From an uncultured Chlorobiota bacterium (GTDB lineage: Bacteria > Bacteroidota > Kapaibacteriia > OLB7): 11,222 nucleotides of DNA. A model generated the notes under the pieces. It did no database searches. It saw only the letters and a program-made list of their open reading frames with translations, and had not been told where the DNA came from. How positions within the stretch are numbered: the first letter of the stretch is position 1; each line of letters begins with the position of its first letter. Position numbers and translations under genes: made by a program. This document shows positions 7,202 to 11,222 of this stretch, piece by piece. The stretch spans positions 1 through 11,222 of the forward strand of contig CAMLOB010000079.1 in NCBI GenBank assembly GCA_946481475.1, given 5' to 3'.

Positions 7202-8275
7202 CTACTTCCCCAGCTCCTTCTTCAACCCTTCAATGACCGGCACCGGCGAAGGATCCACACCGTTCAGTGCCGCAAGCCAGAAGCTGACCCAGTCGCCGAG
7301 GTGGATCAGCGAGAACATCCGGGCGAGGGGACTTTTTCCCTGCGACTCGACTTCAACCGAGGCCCCGGCACTTTTGCCGATGATACGTCGGGTAATATCG
7401 ATCCGCTTCCTGTTCCGGCGATGGTCATCCCGGTCGCGCAGAAAGATCGTGATGAACTTCCCGGGGAGACCGGCCGGGTGAGACCAGCCGTTGATCTCGT
7501 TGTGATTCATCTCCGGCAGCAGATTGCCGAACGCCAGATACTTTGCGTTCTCCTGGATCTGTCCCCGCCAGCGAAGGTTGACCGTGTCGAGCCGTTCGGT
7601 AGCCGAATAGATGACCGGCACCCGGCCGTTGATCTTCTGCGCCAGCGCAAAGGCCGGATTCGTCCGCTTCGGTCCGGATCCGTACTCCTCGCTCAGTTTC
7701 ACCAGCAGCGCCATCGTCTCCTCGATCCCCTTCTCCGTCTCACTCTTTACGGTCGGACCGAAGATCTCCGACTTGACGGCAAGGGTGTAGAGTAAGGGAA
7801 AGAAGCTGTAGCCGAGAGCGGCCCGGGGCTGGAGTCCGGCAGGGAGCCTGATGATCTTGTAGTTGGCCGCCATTGCGCTCCGTCCCAGTTTTCCTCCGGT
7901 GGTAATCACCAGAACCTGACCGGCATCCTTGCGAATGGCGTTATATGCCGTGAGGGTCTCCTCGGTGTTGCCGCTGTACGAGCTGACAACCAGCAGATCG
8001 CTCTTCCCGACCGTCGGAGGAGCGTAGTCCCGATTGACGATCACTTCCACACCGGCATGGTCCCTGAACGCCGAGACGTAGCTGCGCAGGAGATCTCCCC
8101 CGATGGCCGATCCTCCCATCCCGAGAATCACGACTCTCTTGACCCGGCTCTTCGCGACCTGCGGCCCGTCCTTTGCAAGGACAATCGCCCCCCGTATCTG
8201 ATCGGCGAATCCCGCAATCGCCGCATACATATCCCCCGGATCGTTCTCCCGATAGTTGTTCTGTGTCAGATTCAT
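7202..8275 (-). CDS. Bifunctional phosphoglucose/phosphomannose isomerase (SIS domain)
   Basis: A 357-residue cytoplasmic isomerase of the PGI/PMI type first characterised in archaea. It interconverts glucose-6-phosphate or mannose-6-phosphate with fructose-6-phosphate. The first SIS domain shows VVILGMGGSAIGGDLL (48-63) and the phosphate-binding SSYSGNTEETL (98-108). PRAALGYSFFPLL (150-162) is a family signature. The second half has MNHNEINGW (256-264), which carries the likely catalytic glutamate (E260), and HLGDWVSFWLAALNGVDPSPVPVI with H325 near the C terminus. Length matches the family. ATG 8275 gives a normal N terminus (MNLTQNNYRENDPGDMYAAI). There is no Shine-Dalgarno sequence; an octamer repeat array lies just upstream. 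It is 166 bases downstream of the glycosylase gene on the same strand. Confidence 0.92.
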   Translation of the reverse strand: MNLTQNNYRENDPGDMYAAIAGFADQIRGAIVLAKDGPQVAKSRVKRVVILGMGGSAIGGDLLRSYVSAFRDHAGVEVIVNRDYAPPTVGKSDLLVVSSYSGNTEETLTAYNAIRKDAGQVLVITTGGKLGRSAMAANYKIIRLPAGLQPRAALGYSFFPLLYTLAVKSEIFGPTVKSETEKGIEETMALLVKLSEEYGSGPKRTNPAFALAQKINGRVPVIYSATERLDTVNLRWRGQIQENAKYLAFGNLLPEMNHNEINGWSHPAGLPGKFITIFLRDRDDHRRNRKRIDITRRIIGKSAGASVEVESQGKSPLARMFSLIHLGDWVSFWLAALNGVDPSPVPVIEGLKKELGK

Positions 8276-8282
8276 GGTGAAA

Positions 8283-8347
8283 TGGTTGGAATAGTTGTAT
8301 GGTTTATTGGTTGAGTGGTTCTGTCGTTGTATGGTTCCATGGTTGCA
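8283..8347. repeat. Degenerate tandem octamer array (about 8 units)
   Basis: TGGTT-like cores start at 8283, 8292, 8300, 8308, 8316, 8324, 8332 and 8340. The spacing is exactly 8 bases after a first interval of 9. The consensus unit is TGGTTGTA; two cores vary (TAGTT at 8292, TCGTT at 8324). It occupies the region just upstream of the isomerase start codon at 8275, so in the mRNA it reads as repeated TACAACCA. Confidence 0.75.
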
Positions 8348-8400
8348 CGATCATGCAAGATCACCGGCAGAGAAGATACGGAGCTTCCCCGTCCGAACCT

Positions 8401-8441
8401 CTTCTTCTCCTTCACCCCCTCGCCCCCCGTACCCCTCGTCC
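8401..8441 (-). repeat. G-rich sequence after the glycosylase stop, related to 7161-7201
   Basis: Immediately after the stop codon, the minus strand has runs of 4, 6 and 5 G separated by TAC and CGA. A similar G-rich stretch directly follows the isomerase stop (7201 downward). The two share the exact core AGGGGTACG at nearly the same distance from the stop, with looser similarity around it. Confidence 0.4.
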
Positions 8442-9056
8442 TCATTTCCGCACACTCCCCTCCTCGAAACTCCAGAAGAGCAGATCCAGTTCCTGCAGTC
8501 CAAGTCCGAACGTCCGGGCCAGCTCGGCGAAACGCTCTTCCAGTTCAAGGTAGCGGCGGGGTGTGATCGTCTTCGGCAGCTCGTCGATTGTGCCGCACCG
8601 GAGCAGGTGCTTCAGGATGTGGCGATCGATAATCGCCAGATCGAGATGACCGATATTCCGGAGGAAGTGGGAGGCCTCCTTCCAGCCGAGACCGTTGACG
8701 TTTTCGGCAAGCCACTTCCGCTTTGCCTTCGAGGGTCGATCCGACGTGATGACCTTGAAGATGTCCTCCCATCTCTCCCTCAACAGGATGATGCGTCTCC
8801 CCTTCTGATTGTGGAACCGGATGTAGTTCGCCGGATCGCGCAGAATCGGCGTCGGGTCGATCTCCGGCTCCGGAAATCCCTCGCTCCGGAGCCGGACGAT
8901 CACCCGCTCGGCATGAGCGGCCTTCGACTGGGGCGTCAGCAGACAGTAGAGAAGTTCGAACAGATACTCTTCCGGAGGGACGTTCCGGAACTCTTCGAGC
9001 CGCTCCCGGATCGTCTCCCGATGTCGTTCCCAGTGTCGCAAATAGATCTCCTCCAT
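8442..9056 (-). CDS. 8-oxoguanine DNA glycosylase / AP lyase, Ogg2 type
   Basis: A 204-residue helix-hairpin-helix base-excision repair enzyme of the Ogg2 class (COG1059), which removes 8-oxoguanine and nicks the abasic site. Numbered from this start, the hairpin is NGLGWKEASHFLRNIGHLDL. It contains the catalytic lysine (GWKEAS, K126) and is followed by the conserved aspartate in AIIDRHIL (D144). The N-terminal LFELLYCLLTPQSKA matches the family's opening helix. The frame also opens at 9077, but 9056 is preferred: AAGGGA lies about 9 bases before it, and the resulting MEEIY N terminus resembles my recollection of Thermotoga Ogg. It is divergent from the GH105 gene. Confidence 0.88.
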   Translation of the reverse strand: MEEIYLRHWERHRETIRERLEEFRNVPPEEYLFELLYCLLTPQSKAAHAERVIVRLRSEGFPEPEIDPTPILRDPANYIRFHNQKGRRIILLRERWEDIFKVITSDRPSKAKRKWLAENVNGLGWKEASHFLRNIGHLDLAIIDRHILKHLLRCGTIDELPKTITPRRYLELEERFAELARTFGLGLQELDLLFWSFEEGSVRK

Positions 9057-9127
9057 GGAGATTTTCCCTTCGTTCATTTTTCGTCTCGGCGGATTTCAAT
9101 ATTCTTGCAGTCTTTGCACTCGACCGA

Positions 9128-9146
9128 TCCCTTTCCAGAAAAGGGA
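9128..9146. promoter_or_regulatory. Palindrome in the divergent glycosylase/GH105 promoter region
   Basis: TCCCTTT (9128-9134) and AAAGGGA (9140-9146) form a perfect 7-bp inverted repeat around CCAGA. It lies in the 122-base gap between the divergent starts at 9056 and 9179, 33 bases before the GH105 ATG. A direct repeat TTGCA (9 bases apart) lies nearby at about 9109-9122. It could be an operator or a leader hairpin. No convincing -35/-10 pair is seen on either strand. Confidence 0.35.
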
Positions 9147-9178
9147 AGCAACAGCAACCGGAGAAGAAACGGAAGGCT

Positions 9179-10192
9179 ATGGAATCGACAATACAAACGC
9201 TGAACCGGGTGATCGACTCCTGGACCGAACGACACCGTCCCGAATCGATGAACACCGACTGGGGACAGGCGTTGCTGGCATACGGTCTGGCCGAAGCGGT
9301 CCGGATCACCGACAACGAAAACGGACGGGAATATCTGCGTCGCTGGCTCACCTATCATCTCGGCGCCGGTATCCACCTGAGCTATTTCGTCGGGTCGTGG
9401 GGAATCGGACTGCTCTATCCGGAGATCATCGAAGAACATCCGGAATACGAACACGAGTTGCGGGATCTGGCCGACCGACTCTACGATCTGATCCTGGTCA
9501 AGGCGATCCGCAACGGCGAGGGAGTCCTGCTCCACAATGTCGACCTGCCCCATGTCTATATCGACACGATCTATTTTTCCGCCCCCGTTCTGGCAAAGCT
9601 GGCCCGGACGCTCGGCAGGGATGGATGGGAGACCGAGGCGATCCGTCAGCTCCGGCTTCACCTGGAAATCCTGCGTGACGCCGATAGCGACTTCTTCATC
9701 CACTGCCGACAGAACCTGACCGGACTCCGTTCGGAAGGAGCCTGGGGACGGGGAAACGGTTGGGTGATGATGACGTGTGGAGAACTTCTTCCGGCCCTTG
9801 CAATCGGTTCAACCGAAGGCGAGATCGTCGGACGGATTCTCCGTTCTCTGTCCACTCATCTGCTCCCGTTCCAGACGGAAAACGGTCTCTGGCGAACGAT
9901 TATCAACGATCCGACTTCCTACGAGGAGACATCGGCGTCGGCGATGTTTCTCTACGGCATGATCCGGGGAAGAACCTCGGAAGTGCTGGGAGAAGAGTTC
10001 GACGAACCGATCGGGCGGGGGATCGCCGGCCTGCGTCGGCATATCGACGAACAGGGACTCTTCGGCGGCAGCTCCGAGGGGACCTGGCCGGGAACGATCG
10101 ACTATTACAAGGGATTGGGGCGGGGAGAATGGTGGTGGGGAACCGGTGCCTGTCTCCTTGCATTAACCGAATACGCGATGTGGAAAGAATAG
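9179..10192 (+). CDS. GH88/GH105 family unsaturated uronyl hydrolase (YteR/RhiN-like)
   Basis: A 337-residue (alpha/alpha)6-barrel hydrolase. Enzymes of GH88/GH105 remove 4,5-unsaturated uronic acid residues from oligosaccharides produced by polysaccharide lyases. Family motifs are HVYIDTIYFSAPVLAKL (125-141) with the likely catalytic acid D129, WGRGNGWVMM (189-198), ETSASAMFLYGMIRG (250-264) and GEWWWGTGACLLALTEY near the C terminus. There is no signal peptide, so it should act in the cytoplasm on imported disaccharides. The GH105 specificity (rhamnogalacturonan) is a guess from the YteR-like motifs. No lyase or uronate transporter gene is adjacent. ATG 9179 is the only upstream start in frame; a GGAAGG sequence sits very close to it. 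Confidence 0.88.
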   Translation: MESTIQTLNRVIDSWTERHRPESMNTDWGQALLAYGLAEAVRITDNENGREYLRRWLTYHLGAGIHLSYFVGSWGIGLLYPEIIEEHPEYEHELRDLADRLYDLILVKAIRNGEGVLLHNVDLPHVYIDTIYFSAPVLAKLARTLGRDGWETEAIRQLRLHLEILRDADSDFFIHCRQNLTGLRSEGAWGRGNGWVMMTCGELLPALAIGSTEGEIVGRILRSLSTHLLPFQTENGLWRTIINDPTSYEETSASAMFLYGMIRGRTSEVLGEEFDEPIGRGIAGLRRHIDEQGLFGGSSEGTWPGTIDYYKGLGRGEWWWGTGACLLALTEYAMWKE

Positions 10193-10271
10193 ATGACCTT
10201 TTTTTCTTTCGATAAAAGAACATCCTGAGACTTGCCCCGCTCCCCCTGTCTTGCGTACTTTTGCAGGTTGA

Positions 10272-10350
10272 TTCCCGAAACCTGAATCGGTAAGCACCTG
10301 TAAGGGTTCGGGAACAAGGAGAGAATCAGCACAAACCAGAGAGATTTCAA
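10272..10350 (+). promoter_or_regulatory. Structured infC leader (stem-loop plus displaced Shine-Dalgarno)
   Basis: TTCCCGAAACC (10272-10282) pairs with GGTTCGGGAA (10305-10314) with one bulged A, forming a stem of about 10 bp. AAGGAG (10316-10321) follows at once but lies about 30 bases before the CTG at 10351. A short helix GAATC (10323-10327) / GATTTC (10343-10348, one bulged T) could fold out the intervening bases and bring AAGGA close to CTG. infC operon leaders are often sites of IF3 or L20 feedback; that role here is inference. The rest of the gap from 10193 shows a T7 run at 10199-10205 and no gene. Confidence 0.45.
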
Positions 10351-10896
10351 CTGAAGAGACGACCGCCGCAACGACCGCGTACGCCACAGACGCGGATTAA
10401 CGAACGAATCAGAGCACCCGAGATTCGCGTGATCGACGAAGAAGGGAACCAGCTCGGGATTATGACCCCGCGTGACGCGCTGCAGCTTGCTCAGTCGCGC
10501 GAGCTTGATCTGGTGGAGATCGCACCGAACGCAAAACCTCCCGTCTGCAAGATTATCGACTACGGTAAACACCGCTACGAGCAGCAGAAACGGGAGAAGG
10601 CACAGCGGAAAAGTCAGCATCAGCAGCAGCTGAAAGAAGTCCGTCTTCATCCGCGAACCGACACGCACGACCTTGATTTCAAGAAGCGCCATGCCCGCGA
10701 GTGGCTGGAACAGGGAAACAAGGTCAAGTTTTCCGTTTTCTTCAAGGGAAGGGAAATGGCCCACAAGGATATCGGACAGGAGTTGCTGAAGGGGATCATC
10801 GAGGATATGGCCGATGTCTCGAAAGTTGACCAGGCCGTCCGGATGGACGGGCGGAACATGCACATGACCCTGGCTCCGGACAAGAAGAAGAAATAA
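10351..10896 (+). CDS. infC: Translation initiation factor IF-3, probable CTG start
   Basis: IF3 binds the 30S subunit, prevents premature 50S joining and checks the start codon. From CTG 10351 the product is 181 residues, normal for the family. The IF3-N domain spans about 15-85 (RINERIRAPEIRVIDEEGNQLGI, then ELDLVEIAPNAKPPVCKIIDYGK), followed by a basic linker helix. IF3-C spans about 93-175 (KEVRLHPRTDTHDLDFKKRHAREWLEQGNKVKFSVFFKGREM). The first standard start, GTG 10429, would delete the conserved RINERIRAPEIR segment. Reading back from it, the frame reaches a TAA at 10291-10293 with no ATG, GTG or TTG. CTG 10351 places RIN at residue 15, close to residue 14 in E. coli IF3; ATT 10396 is the main alternative. 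It leads the rpmI operon by 35 bases. Confidence 0.9.
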   Translation: MKRRPPQRPRTPQTRINERIRAPEIRVIDEEGNQLGIMTPRDALQLAQSRELDLVEIAPNAKPPVCKIIDYGKHRYEQQKREKAQRKSQHQQQLKEVRLHPRTDTHDLDFKKRHAREWLEQGNKVKFSVFFKGREMAHKDIGQELLKGIIEDMADVSKVDQAVRMDGRNMHMTLAPDKKKK

Positions 10897-10931
10897 CGTA
10901 CAACACGTAGTATAGACAGCAGGAGAAGAGT

Positions 10932-11129
10932 ATGCCGAAAATGAAAACCGTCAGAGGAGCGGCCAAGCGCTTCCGGCTGACAGCATCGGGAAAGTTGAAG
11001 CGGGAGAAAGCCAACCGCTCCCACATCCTGACCAAGAAATCGCCGAAGCGTCTGCGCCATCTGCGCCAGTCCGGGATCGTCGGTCCTGAGGACGAGGGGC
11101 GGATCAAGCGGATGCTGGGGGCAGGATAA
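10932..11129 (+). CDS. rpmI: 50S ribosomal protein L35
   Basis: A 65-residue basic protein of the large subunit with the standard L35 layout: [21 protein letters not shown] at the N terminus, [17 protein letters not shown] in the middle, and an acidic-then-basic tail ending RIKRMLGAG. Length is typical. AGGAG (10921-10925) lies 6 bases before ATG. It follows infC by 35 bases with no terminator between them, matching the conserved infC-rpmI-rplT order; rplT should lie just beyond the window's right edge. The 93 bases that remain contain a palindromic repeat cluster and no rplT start. Confidence 0.96.
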   Translation: MPKMKTVRGAAKRFRLTASGKLKREKANRSHILTKKSPKRLRHLRQSGIVGPEDEGRIKRMLGAG

Positions 11130-11132
11130 GAG

Positions 11133-11202
11133 TTCACATGCGAAGTGACTTCACACGCGTGAAGTCGCTTCACATACGAAGTCGCTTCACGTGTGAAGCG
11201 AC
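11133..11202. repeat. Four tandem 17-19 bp palindromic repeats after rpmI
   Basis: Units start at TTCAC: 11133, 11150, 11169 and 11186, with lengths 17, 19, 17 and 17. The consensus is TTCACRYRYGAAGTCGC; the second unit has two extra bases. A 13-base block GAAGTCGCTTCAC occurs exactly at 11161 and 11178, and with two changes at 11142. Each block is itself near-palindromic, for example GTGAAG-TCG-CTTCAC at 11159-11173, so several alternative hairpins are possible. No spacers or cas genes are present. Confidence 0.8.
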
Positions 11203-11222
11203 CGGCGGAAGGGACATCGCCG

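Noticed and set aside
8295..9203. 302-codon plus-strand frame across the glycosylase gene
   Set aside because: Antisense to the Ogg2 gene with its catalytic Lys and Asp; begins in the octamer repeat and contains Ser/Pro/Arg-rich low-complexity sequence.
10193..10222. T7 run as an intrinsic terminator after the GH105 gene
   Set aside because: No stable hairpin precedes the T run; the only nearby pairing (TTCTTT with AAAAGAA) is weak and follows it.
11133..11202. CRISPR array
   Set aside because: Units are contiguous, 17-19 bp, with no unique spacers and no cas genes nearby.

Overview
The window looks like ordinary chromosomal DNA of a moderately GC-rich Gram-negative bacterium. The lipobox-bearing binding protein and the three secreted, barrel-like proteins imply an outer membrane. 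A group-5 binding protein carrying an FxDDxCFxxGKGR-type segment, together with an archaeal-type phosphoglucose/phosphomannose isomerase, would fit the Bacteroidetes/Chlorobi/Ignavibacteria (FCB) assemblage. That placement is inference and weak. No phage, transposase, CRISPR or defence genes are visible.

Layout, left to right. Positions 1-1146 (+) hold the 3' part of a Memo-family protein (AmmeMemoRadiSam system protein B) with an N-terminal PqqD-like segment; its start lies outside the window. Positions 1259-2284 (+) encode a two-helix K+ channel with an RCK (TrkA-N/TrkA-C) module. A strong hairpin at 2299-2333 sits between this gene and the convergent minus-strand block and could terminate both sides. 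The minus-strand block reads, in transcription order: tRNA-Pro(TGG) with its terminator, a lipoprotein oligopeptide-binding protein (6827-5022), two paralogous secreted beta-rich proteins (4933-4271 and 3973-3272), and a third, different secreted barrel-like protein (3209-2379). Upstream on the same strand lie an Ogg2-type 8-oxoguanine glycosylase/AP lyase (9056-8442) and a bifunctional phosphoglucose/phosphomannose isomerase (8275-7202). A GH88/GH105 unsaturated-uronyl hydrolase (9179-10192, +) is divergent from the glycosylase. The right end is the start of the infC-rpmI operon (translation factor IF3, ribosomal protein L35); rplT is expected beyond the edge.

The most notable features are in regulatory and intergenic DNA. 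infC has no ATG, GTG or TTG that could make a full-length protein: a stop codon at 10291 is followed by only non-canonical options, with CTG at 10351 the best fit, behind a structured leader. Four tandem copies of a 17-19 bp palindromic repeat follow rpmI. An array of eight octamers (consensus TGGTTGTA) abuts the start codon of the isomerase gene. Related G-rich sequences directly follow the stop codons of the glycosylase and isomerase genes. The tandem pair of beta-rich paralogues is an uncharacterised family. I see no clearly novel multi-gene system; the infC start and the post-rpmI repeat cluster are the observations most worth checking.
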